DNA of 64,000 bases, taken from positions 62,001 through 126,000 of the forward strand of contig JABEVE010000016.1 of assembly GCA_013044035.1 (NCBI GenBank), in the 5' to 3' direction. Below, in pieces: positions 1 to 8,150 of the stretch. The position numbers and the translations under genes were made by a program. The number at the start of each line of letters is the position of its first letter. Within the stretch, counting starts at the first letter, position 1. The stretch is from Burkholderiales bacterium. Lineage in GTDB: Bacteria > Pseudomonadota > Gammaproteobacteria > Burkholderiales > Burkholderiaceae_C. The notes under the pieces are model-generated. The model did no database searches. It was not told the DNA's origin and saw nothing but the letters and a program-made list of their open reading frames with translations.

Positions 1-232
1 CGGCGACGAGATGAAATTCCTTCACGCCGCTGTTCATGCGGAAGGGCAGGCTCCAGCCGTTAAGCGTGATGACCGGGTTGTAGGGGCGTCCGGATTGCGG
101 ATGCAGGGGTGCTGCCGTCTCGGCGCCGGTTTGGCTGTGGGGCTCGGGCGCGGTCGCCAGAGCATGGCGGCTTGCAGCGCTCGTGGCGACGAGTGCTGCG
201 GCGGCGCCGAGGAAGTTACGTCGTGTGTTCAT
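1..232 (-). CDS. Multicopper oxidase, N-terminal part (cut by window edge)
   Basis: Only the first 77 codons are present; the gene runs off the left edge. The start is the ATG whose complement is at 230-232. The N-terminus carries a twin-arginine signal (TRRNFLGAAAAL) followed by an Ala-rich stretch, so the protein should be folded with its cofactor and exported by Tat. The next segment (RPYNPVITLNGWSLPFRMNS) resembles the start of periplasmic copper oxidases of the CopA/CueO kind, which oxidise Cu(I) or organic substrates. The gene lies 22 bp downstream of a TolC-like gene and in an apparent copper-handling cluster, which supports the call. The copper-binding motifs lie outside the window, so the exact subfamily is open. 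Confidence 0.68.
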   Translation of the reverse strand, partial: MNTRRNFLGAAAALVATSAASRHALATAPEPHSQTGAETAAPLHPQSGRPYNPVITLNGWSLPFRMNSGVKEFHLVA

Positions 233-254
233 GGTGAATTCCTGGAGTGGCGGC

Positions 255-1712
255 TCAGTGACCAGCGGCGGGCGAGGCTGCGCCGGCGGACGGGTTGTCG
301 AGTGCTGTGGAAGTCCCCGCGTCGATGCCGAGTTGCGCCGCCTGCCAACTGGCATCGGCCAGCCAGTAATCACGCTGCGCGGCGATGCCCCCGCGTACTG
401 CCTGCGCCTGCGCTGCAGCAGCGGCGACGAGTTGGAACACGCCGATCAACATGCCGTTGTAGCGAAGCTGGTTTTCGTCCAGAACGGTCTGCGCCAGCGG
501 CACGATCTGCTGGCGACTGATGTCGTGCTGCTGCCAGGCATGTCGCAGCGCTGCATCGGCCTCGCGTAATTGCGAGGCCGCGTTTTGGGCCGTGGCGATA
601 GTCCGGTTGCGCGCTGCCAGCACCCGGTCTGCGGCAGCGCTGCGGCGGGCATCGCCGAGGTCGAACAGCGGCAGCGGCAGGATGAGGTCGAAACCATTTT
701 GTGGCGTGGCGTCGCTGTAGGTCTTGCGTAACCCGCCCAGTTCCACGTGGTCGATCAGGCTGGTGTTGCGCGCCAGGCCCGCCGCCACCGCAGTGGCGGT
801 GAAGTCAGCGCGGGCAAGCTGCACGTCGAGCCGGGTGTCGAGTGCGGTTTGCAGCGGCGTCGTGCCAGTCGCCGGAACTGGCTTTGGCACCGCCGGCAAT
901 TGCGCGGGCAAGGCCAGGTGCGCAGCTTGCTCCGGCGACAGGCCCAACGCCCGCACCAGGGCCTCACGGGTTTGGGTCGAGGCCATCTCGGCGCGGTTGC
1001 GTTGCTGGCGGCTATCGGCAGCGAACAGTGCCTGCTGTGCTGCATCGAGTTTCGTGAAGTTACCCGCTTGTTGCATGCGGGCAGCCAGGGTGGCGGTGGC
1101 CTGCGCAGCGTCTTCCACATCGCGGTTGTAGGCGGCACTCTGCTGTGCGGCAACCGCGCGCACCCAGGCCATGCGCGCCTGCGCAGCGGTGCGCAGCACC
1201 TCGCCGGCAAGCATGAGACGCAACTGCTCCTGCCGCGCCGTGTCGATGCGTGAACGGGTTGGGAAGGTGAGCAGGTCGAGCAGGCCGATGCTCAGGCTGC
1301 GGGTGATTTCCACTGCGCCGGCGCCAATCAGCAGGCGCTCGAAACCGAACACCGGGTTGCTCAGCCTTGCGGACTGAGTGGATGCGGCAGAGTCAGCCTG
1401 TGTCTGGGCGATGAGCGCCTGCAATGCCGGGCTGCCGAGCAGGGCGACGCGCACGGCATCGTCGGCCGATAGTGGTTTGCCCAGCAGCGCGTCAATCTGG
1501 CGCTGGGCCTCGGCATGTGCTCCAGCCGTGGCTTGAAGCTCCACGGCCAGGCCGGTGTGCGCTTGGACGATGTTGTTGGCCGCACGCAAATTGTTCTGCG
1601 TTTGCAGCGGTGCGCACGCCGCAAGGACCAAGACACCGAGGGGCAGCGTGGTTCGTGCCGTGCGGGACAGCGCGGCGACCAAAGGAGGAACGTGAAAGAC
1701 AGGGTATTGCAT
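255..1712 (-). CDS. TolC-family outer-membrane lipoprotein
   Basis: This 485-residue protein has the Ala/Gln-rich helical composition of TolC/CusC outer-membrane efflux proteins. The start at 1712 was chosen because it gives a signal peptide ending in a lipobox (VLVLAACAPL), so a mature lipoprotein begins at that Cys. An upstream extension to 1832 would add 40 residues with no export signal. Long coiled helices follow (for example ARQEQLRLMLAGEVLRTAAQ). TolC-like proteins form the outer-membrane duct of tripartite efflux pumps, but no inner-membrane pump is visible here. It is transcribed after the small metal-rich protein and before the multicopper oxidase, so metal, probably copper, detoxification is the likely role. 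Confidence 0.75.
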   Translation of the reverse strand: MQYPVFHVPPLVAALSRTARTTLPLGVLVLAACAPLQTQNNLRAANNIVQAHTGLAVELQATAGAHAEAQRQIDALLGKPLSADDAVRVALLGSPALQALIAQTQADSAASTQSARLSNPVFGFERLLIGAGAVEITRSLSIGLLDLLTFPTRSRIDTARQEQLRLMLAGEVLRTAAQARMAWVRAVAAQQSAAYNRDVEDAAQATATLAARMQQAGNFTKLDAAQQALFAADSRQQRNRAEMASTQTREALVRALGLSPEQAAHLALPAQLPAVPKPVPATGTTPLQTALDTRLDVQLARADFTATAVAAGLARNTSLIDHVELGGLRKTYSDATPQNGFDLILPLPLFDLGDARRSAAADRVLAARNRTIATAQNAASQLREADAALRHAWQQHDISRQQIVPLAQTVLDENQLRYNGMLIGVFQLVAAAAAQAQAVRGGIAAQRDYWLADASWQAAQLGIDAGTSTALDNPSAGAASPAAGH

Positions 1713-1871
1713 GAAAACCTCGCATCGCAGCGTGGCCGGCTGGGGCTCACGCGGCTGGGCCTGGAGAACGTGCGGCGCCTGGAGGCGCCTGCTCGCATGC
1801 GCTGCGCTCTCGGCTGAGGTGGCCCGGAGCACAAGGGCTCGGGTGCACCACGCCGCACGGCAGCGCGAGAT

Positions 1872-2270
1872 TTACAGGCGAGGTGGACGCAGCAGCGTCC
1901 GGGCTTCGGCGCTGTGCCAGCCGGTGGATGCGGCGATGGGGCCGTGCTGTTGCACCGGGCCGGGGTGGGAGGTGAGGGGTGCCGGCAGGCTGGCAGCGGC
2001 CATGCCGCAGACCACGCAGAGTTGGTGCGCGTGGTCGCTGCAACCGCTGTGGGCATCGCTTGCAGGCGGCTGGGCACCGCCGTGTTGCGAGGCTGTCATC
2101 GCAGCGTGATCGTGCATGCCCATGTCTGTCATGCCTTGCTCCGGCACTGGCGCCGCTACCTGGTTGAGCACCGCTGACTCGCTGTCGGCGAGCATCACGA
2201 CTTGCGCCCAGCCGCGCAGTGGCAGCAGGGCGAGCATCATGATGAGCAGTAGGCGGTACCAAGTTTTCAT
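1872..2270 (-). CDS. Small exported protein rich in His, Met and Cys; probable metal-binding protein
   Basis: This 132-residue protein starts with a clear signal peptide (MKTWYRLLLIMMLALLPLRG, cleaved near GWA). Two ligand-rich stretches follow: MTDMGMHDHAAM, and HSGCSDHAHQLCVVCGM with a CxxC. This composition is seen in small periplasmic proteins at the head of copper-resistance operons (DUF2946-like). An ATG seven codons upstream (2291) is also in frame, but 2270 gives the better signal sequence. It is the first gene of the minus-strand cluster and is divergent from argB. Metal binding is inferred from composition; no enzymatic function is visible. Confidence 0.55.
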   Translation of the reverse strand: MKTWYRLLLIMMLALLPLRGWAQVVMLADSESAVLNQVAAPVPEQGMTDMGMHDHAAMTASQHGGAQPPASDAHSGCSDHAHQLCVVCGMAAASLPAPLTSHPGPVQQHGPIAASTGWHSAEARTLLRPPRL

Positions 2271-2345
2271 GAAACAAAGTTTAACAATCATCCATCCAAC
2301 CCTGAACCTGCGCGGGTCTTCCTAAAATGCGCACGCCCGCTTTCA

Positions 2346-3317
<972 letters not shown>

Positions 3318-3321
<4 letters not shown>

Positions 3322-4004
3322 ACGTGGCACTCGCGCTGAGTTCCTGGAGCGGCGGCAAGGACTCGATGCTGGCCTTGCGCCAGGCGCGCGCTGCCGGGTT
3401 TGAGGTGCGCTGGCTGCTGGCCATGCTGGACGAGTCCGGCCTGTGCCTGCGCAGCCACGGTGTGCCGCTGGGCCTGATGCAAGCGCAGGCTGCGGCCCTC
3501 GGCCTGGAACTGGTGACCCCCAGTGCGGGCTGGGATGACTACCAGACGGTGTTCACGGCGCAGTTGCGCGAGCTCGCCGGGCGCGGGGCACAGGCTGCGG
3601 TGTTCGGCGACATCGACCTGCAGCCGCACCGCGACTGGGAGGAGCAGGTTTGCGCCGCTGCTGGCTTGCGCGCCGAGCTGCCGCTGTGGGGTCGTGCGCG
3701 ATCAGATCTGGCGCGTGCGTTCATCGCCCTGGGCTACAGCGCCCGCGTAGTCTGTGTCGACAGCCGGTACTTGCCCGACAGCTTTTGTGGTCGCTTGTTC
3801 GACGCCGCATTCATCGACGGTCTGCCGCCGGGTGTGGATGCCTGCGGCGAGAATGGCGAGTTCCATACCTTCGTGTTTGACGGCCCCGAATTTGCCCAGG
3901 CCGTGGCCCATGCGGTGACCGCTGTCGAACTGCATTTCGCACCGGTGCGCTTCGGTGGCGGACGTTATGTTTTCGCCCGGCTGGAGCGCGCCGATGCGGC
4001 GTGA
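3318..4004 (+). CDS. Dph6-like ATP pyrophosphatase (diphthine-ammonia ligase family)
   Basis: This 228-residue protein has the N-type ATP pyrophosphatase motif [13 protein letters not shown] near its start, which binds and adenylates a substrate. The [20 protein letters not shown] block near the C-terminus is the signature of the Dph6/MJ0570 family. In eukaryotes Dph6 amidates diphthine on EF-2; bacteria lack that modification, so the bacterial substrate is unknown. The start is either TTG at 3318, overlapping the argB stop, or GTG at 3324. It overlaps the next gene by 11 bp, so translational coupling with argB and the nucleotidase is likely. Confidence 0.8.
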
Positions 4005-4710
4005 TGCCGGCCATGCACCGACATGGTTGTTCGACATGGACAACACCCTGCACGATGCCTCGTGGCGGGTGTTCCCGCGGATGAACGTCGAGATGACCGC
4101 CTATATCCAGCGCCACCTCGGCGTCGACCCGACGGAGGCCAACCGCATGCGCAGCCATTTCTGGCGGCGCTATGGCGCCACGCTGCTCGGCTTGATGCAC
4201 GAGCATGGCGTGAAGGCCGCGCACTTCCTGGCCGAGACCCATCGCTTCCCAGAGCTGCCACGCATGCTGCGCGCCGATCCCAGCCAGCGCGCCGCCATAG
4301 CTCGTCTTCCGGGTCGCAAATGGGTGCTGACCAATGCGCCACGCGACTATGCGCTGCGGGTGTTGCGCCGGCTCAAGCTGCTCAAGTTGTTCCAAGGCGT
4401 CATCAGCATCGAGGACATGCGCCAGTTCGGCCGCCTGCGTCCCAAGCCCGACGCCCGCATGCTGCGCCATGTGCTGTGCCGTCATCACCTGCGCCCGGCG
4501 CAATGCGTGCTGGTGGAAGATACCTTGCAGCATCTCAAGTCCGCACAGCGCCTGGGCGTGCGCGGCGCATGGTTCACGCGCTACGAGCACCGCGGGCTGC
4601 GCCGCCAGCCGCATGCGGCGGCCAGGCCGAGGACATGTTGTGGCCGCCCGGCCTATGTGCGTGCGAAAATCGCTTCACTATGGCGTCTGCGTTCGTTGAT
4701 CCCGCGTTGA
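3994..4710 (+). CDS. HAD-family pyrimidine 5'-nucleotidase
   Basis: This is a haloacid-dehalogenase phosphatase of 238 residues. The nucleophile motif WLFDMDNTLHDAS (DxDxT) lies near residue 11, motif II is WVLTNAP, a Lys lies in LRPKPD, and the acidic motif IV is VLVEDTLQHLKSA. The order and spacing match the Sdt1/pyrimidine 5'-nucleotidase subgroup, which dephosphorylates pyrimidine mononucleotides. An upstream in-frame ATG at 3955 exists, but ATG 3994 gives the normal N-terminus. The 3' end overlaps slmA by 31 bp in another frame. Substrate specificity is inferred from the family and from the usual position next to slmA. Confidence 0.82.
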   Translation: MRRDAGHAPTWLFDMDNTLHDASWRVFPRMNVEMTAYIQRHLGVDPTEANRMRSHFWRRYGATLLGLMHEHGVKAAHFLAETHRFPELPRMLRADPSQRAAIARLPGRKWVLTNAPRDYALRVLRRLKLLKLFQGVISIEDMRQFGRLRPKPDARMLRHVLCRHHLRPAQCVLVEDTLQHLKSAQRLGVRGAWFTRYEHRGLRRQPHAAARPRTCCGRPAYVRAKIASLWRLRSLIPR

Positions 4711-5324
4711 ATTCCGCCCCTTTGCCGGCGGTCCCGGCGCAGCCACGCAAGCGTCCCAAGCCCGGCGAGCGGCGCGAGCAAATCCTTCAATGCCTGGCCG
4801 GCATGTTGGAGGAGCCGGGTACGGAGCGCATCACCACCGCCGCGTTGGCGCAACGTCTGCAGGTTTCCGAGGCGGCGCTGTACCGCCATTTCGCCAGCAA
4901 GGCGCAAATGTTCGAGGCGCTGATCGAGTTCATCGAACACAGCGTCTTCGGCCTGATCAACCAGATCACGCAGCAGCAGGAATCCGGCGCCCAGCAGGCG
5001 GCTCGTATCGTCCAGGCCTTGTTGGGCTTCGCCGAAAAAAACGCTGGACTCTGCCGCGTCATGTCGGGCGATGCGCTGGTTGGCGAACATGTCCGGTTGC
5101 AATTGCGCATGAACCAGTTCTTCGAGCGTGTCGAGGCCGCCCTGCGGCAGAGTCTGAAGCTGGCGGTGGAACAGGGTGGCATGGCCTCCGGCTTCAATCC
5201 TGCGCAGCGTGCTCAGCTTTTGGCCATCTACGTCTGCGGCTGTTTGCTGCAGTTCACCCGCAGCGGCCCCGGCCGGCTGACTGCAAGCGGCGTCGAGCGC
5301 GCCATCAGCGTTCTGCTGGCTTGA
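4680..5324 (+). CDS. slmA: Nucleoid occlusion factor SlmA (TetR fold)
   Basis: SlmA binds specific chromosomal sites and blocks FtsZ assembly over the nucleoid. The 214-residue product has an N-terminal helix-turn-helix (ITTAALAQRLQVSEAALYRH, then FASKAQMFEALIEFIE). The body (LINQITQQQESGAQQAARIV, then LGFAEKNAGLCRVMSGDALV) matches SlmA rather than a drug-type TetR repressor. A proline- and lysine-rich N-tail (PAQPRKRPKPGERREQIL) precedes the DNA-binding domain. The start ATG at 4680 lies inside the end of the nucleotidase gene. Its place just after argB and the nucleotidase is typical of Burkholderiales. Confidence 0.9.
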   Translation: MASAFVDPALNSAPLPAVPAQPRKRPKPGERREQILQCLAGMLEEPGTERITTAALAQRLQVSEAALYRHFASKAQMFEALIEFIEHSVFGLINQITQQQESGAQQAARIVQALLGFAEKNAGLCRVMSGDALVGEHVRLQLRMNQFFERVEAALRQSLKLAVEQGGMASGFNPAQRAQLLAIYVCGCLLQFTRSGPGRLTASGVERAISVLLA

Positions 5325-5442
5325 ACGCTTGCGGCTGGCTGGCCGCCTTACCGTGACACCCTTGGGGATGGCGCACCCAGGCTCATCCGCCAGGTGCGCG
5401 GGCAAACGCAGGGGCCAAGCCTGGTTCGGACACAGGTTGGTG

Positions 5443-5481
5443 TTGACAAAACCAGCGGTTTCAGAAATAGTACGACCGTTC
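5443..5481 (+). promoter_or_regulatory. Promoter and candidate TetR operator for the beta-oxidation operon
   Basis: A consensus -35 box TTGACA (5443-5448) is followed by a weak -10 region around AAATAGT (5465-5471). Directly beside it is an imperfect inverted repeat, GTACG-AC-CGTTC (5470-5481), of the kind bound by TetR repressors. It lies 22 bp before the start of the TetR gene, so autoregulation is likely. A 7-bp hairpin (GCGCACC 5371-5377, GGTGCGC 5393-5399) lies between slmA and this promoter. These sites are seen in the sequence; their function is inferred. Confidence 0.5.
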
Positions 5482-5502
5482 GATTTTTGAAATCCAGCCT
5501 TC

Positions 5503-6231
5503 ATGCCCCGTAAAACTGCATCCAATGCCAGATCCGCGCCAAGGCCGGCTGCCGCCGCGCGTGTGGTCGCCCCGAGCTCTGGCGAGATCGTCGAGTTGCC
5601 GGGCAAAGGCCACCAGACCCGCCAGGCGATACTCGATTGCGCACTGCAAATGGCGGGGCGCATCGGTCTGGAGGGGTTGTCGATCGGTGTGCTTGCCGAC
5701 CGCATGGACATGAGCAAATCCGGTGTGTTTGCCCATTTCGGCTCGCGCGAGGAATTGCAGATTTCCGTCATCCGCCGCTACCACAGCCTGTTCGAGGCCG
5801 ACGTGTTTTATCCCGCGTTGGATCAGCCCCGTGGCCTTCCGCGGCTGCACATGCTGTTCGACCGCTGGGTGCAGCAGGTCAGCCGCGAGGTGGAAACCGG
5901 CTGCATCTACATTTCCGGCGCCGTCGAGTTCGACGACCGGCCAGGCCCGGTGCGCGACGCGCTGGTGCTCATGGTGCAGACCTGGCACGACGCTCTGCTG
6001 CGTGCGGTGTCACAAGCCGTCGATGTCGGACATCTGCAGGCCGATACCCCGGCGCAGTTGCTGATGTTCGAACTGCACGGCCTGATCCTCGCGCTGCACC
6101 ACGATTCCCGACTGCTGCGCGTGCACGGTTGCGTCGAACTGGCACGGCACGGCTACCGGCGACTCATCGGTCAATACGCCACCCCGACCGGGATGAAACT
6201 GCTGCAGACACTCTGCAGCGCTGGCGACTGA
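5503..6231 (+). CDS. TetR-family regulator of the fatty-acid oxidation genes
   Basis: This 242-residue protein has a basic, low-complexity N-terminal tail (about 30 residues) and then a TetR DNA-binding domain (QTRQAILDCALQMAGRIGLE; LADRMDMSKSGVFAHFGSRE). The remaining helical domain should bind a ligand; in this context an acyl-CoA is the obvious candidate, as for FadR/PsrA-type TetR proteins. It lies 61 bp upstream of the acyl-CoA dehydrogenase gene on the same strand and directly downstream of a promoter with an inverted repeat. The regulatory target is inferred from position only. Confidence 0.82.
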   Translation: MPRKTASNARSAPRPAAAARVVAPSSGEIVELPGKGHQTRQAILDCALQMAGRIGLEGLSIGVLADRMDMSKSGVFAHFGSREELQISVIRRYHSLFEADVFYPALDQPRGLPRLHMLFDRWVQQVSREVETGCIYISGAVEFDDRPGPVRDALVLMVQTWHDALLRAVSQAVDVGHLQADTPAQLLMFELHGLILALHHDSRLLRVHGCVELARHGYRRLIGQYATPTGMKLLQTLCSAGD

Positions 6232-6292
6232 AGCGCTGCCATCAGCGCGCCTTCGGCCATACCCCTATCCGTTCCCATTTCAGGAGACCACC

Positions 6293-8092
6293 ATGCCCCA
6301 ATACACCCCGCCGCTGCGCGACATGCAATTCGTCCTGCACGAGGTGCTCGATGTCGTGCCTGCGCTGCGCGCATTGCCTCCCCATGCCGACGTCGACGCC
6401 GACCTCATCAACCAAGTCTGCGAGGAGGCCGGCAAGTTCTGCGCCGAGGTGCTGTTCCCCATCAACCTGAGTGGCGACAGCGAGGGCTGCCATTACGACG
6501 CGGCGACCCATGCCGTCACCACGCCCAAGGGCTACAAGGAGGCGTGGGCCCAGTATGTGGAAGCCGGCTGGCCGCTGCTGACCGCGGCGCCCGAATACGG
6601 TGGCCAGGGCCTTCCCCACCTGGTGGGCAGTGCCGTGCACGAAATGGAAAACGCCGCCAACCAGGCCTGGACCATGTACCCTGGCTTGACGCAGGGGGTG
6701 GTGGAGTTGCTGTCTGCGCATGGCAGCGAGGCGCAGAAAAACCTCTACCTGCCCAAGCTCGCATCGGGCCAGTGGACCGGCACCATGTGCCTGACCGAGC
6801 CCCATTGCGGCACGGATCTGGGGCTGATTCGCACCAAGGCCGAGCCGCAGGACGGTGGCGGCTACAAGCTCACGGGGCAGAAGATTTTCATTTCCAGCGG
6901 CGAGCATGATCTAGCCGAGAACATCATCCACATGGTGCTGGCCAAACTGCCTGGGGCGCCCGAGGGCAGCAAAGGCATTTCACTGTTCGTCGTGCCCAAA
7001 TTCCAGCCCGATGCCCGTGGCGACAAGGGTCAGCGCAACGGCATTTTTTGCTCAGGCATCGAGCACAAGATGGGCATCCATGGCAACTCCACCTGCCAGA
7101 TCACGCTGGACGGCGCCACCGGCTGGCTGGTGGGCGAGCCCAACAAAGGCCTGGCGGCCATGTTCGTGATGATGAACGGAGCGCGTCTCGGCGTGGGTAT
7201 GCAGTCGCTGGGCCTGACCGAAGTGGCTTATCAGAATGCGGTGGCCTACGCCAAGGACCGCCTGCAGATGCGCGCGCTCACCGGTCCGAAAGCGCCGGAA
7301 CAACCGGCCGATCCCATCATCGTCCACCCCGATGTGCGCCGCATGCTGCTCACGGCCCGCGCCTGGGCCGAAGGCGGGCGCTTCCTGGCCTACTGGGTGG
7401 CGCTGATGCTCGACCAGGCGCAGTTGCATCCCGACGACGATGTGCGCAAGGACGCCGATGATCTGGTGGCGCTGCTCACGCCCATCGTCAAGGCCTTCAT
7501 CAGTGACAACGGGTTCGACGCCACCAACGCCTGCATGCAGGTATTCGGCGGCCATGGCTACATCCACGAATGGGGTATGGAGCAATACGTGCGCGACGCC
7601 CGCATCAACATGATTTATGAAGGGACCAACACCATCCAGGCACTCGATCTCATTGGCCGCAAGGTGCTGATGGACAACGGAGCCAAGCTGAAAAAGTTCG
7701 GCAAGCTGGTCGCCGACTTCATCGACGCCGAAGGCGTGGATGAGGCCATGCAGGAGTTCGTCAACCCCCTGGCCGATCTCGGCGACAAGGTGCAGAAGCT
7801 CACCCTGGAGCTGGGCATGAAGGCCATGACCAACCGCGAGGAAATCGGCGCCGCCGCCGTACCCTATTTGCGCGTGGTCGGTCATCTGGTGTTCGCCTAC
7901 GGCTTTGCCCGCATGGCCAAGGTGGCTCAGGCCAGGCTGGCGCAAAACCCCGCGGACGCTGCCTTCTATCAGGCCAAGCTGCAGACCGCGCGGTTTTACT
8001 TCGCCAGGCTCTACCCGGAATCGGCGGCCGCCATCCGCATGGCGCGCAGCGGCGCCAAGGCGCTGATGGACACCGATGCCGCACTCGCCTGA
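6293..8092 (+). CDS. Acyl-CoA dehydrogenase (about 600-residue type with C-terminal extension)
   Basis: Catalyses FAD-dependent alpha,beta-dehydrogenation of acyl-CoA, the first step of beta-oxidation. At 599 residues it belongs to the long class with a C-terminal acyl-CoA-dehydrogenase-associated domain. Visible motifs are TGTMCLTEPHCGTDLG (FAD/substrate binding), TGQKIFISSGEHDL, and INMIYEGTNTIQALDLIGRK, where the Glu of YEGTN is the expected catalytic base. A good Shine-Dalgarno (AGGAG) precedes the ATG. It is followed by the FadB-like gene 58 bp downstream. Chain-length preference cannot be read from the sequence. Confidence 0.92.
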   Translation: MPQYTPPLRDMQFVLHEVLDVVPALRALPPHADVDADLINQVCEEAGKFCAEVLFPINLSGDSEGCHYDAATHAVTTPKGYKEAWAQYVEAGWPLLTAAPEYGGQGLPHLVGSAVHEMENAANQAWTMYPGLTQGVVELLSAHGSEAQKNLYLPKLASGQWTGTMCLTEPHCGTDLGLIRTKAEPQDGGGYKLTGQKIFISSGEHDLAENIIHMVLAKLPGAPEGSKGISLFVVPKFQPDARGDKGQRNGIFCSGIEHKMGIHGNSTCQITLDGATGWLVGEPNKGLAAMFVMMNGARLGVGMQSLGLTEVAYQNAVAYAKDRLQMRALTGPKAPEQPADPIIVHPDVRRMLLTARAWAEGGRFLAYWVALMLDQAQLHPDDDVRKDADDLVALLTPIVKAFISDNGFDATNACMQVFGGHGYIHEWGMEQYVRDARINMIYEGTNTIQALDLIGRKVLMDNGAKLKKFGKLVADFIDAEGVDEAMQEFVNPLADLGDKVQKLTLELGMKAMTNREEIGAAAVPYLRVVGHLVFAYGFARMAKVAQARLAQNPADAAFYQAKLQTARFYFARLYPESAAAIRMARSGAKALMDTDAALA

Positions 8093-8150
8093 GCCGCAGC
8101 CGCTGCGCCGTCCATCCGCCGACATCATCGATCCCAACCGAGGACCCGTC

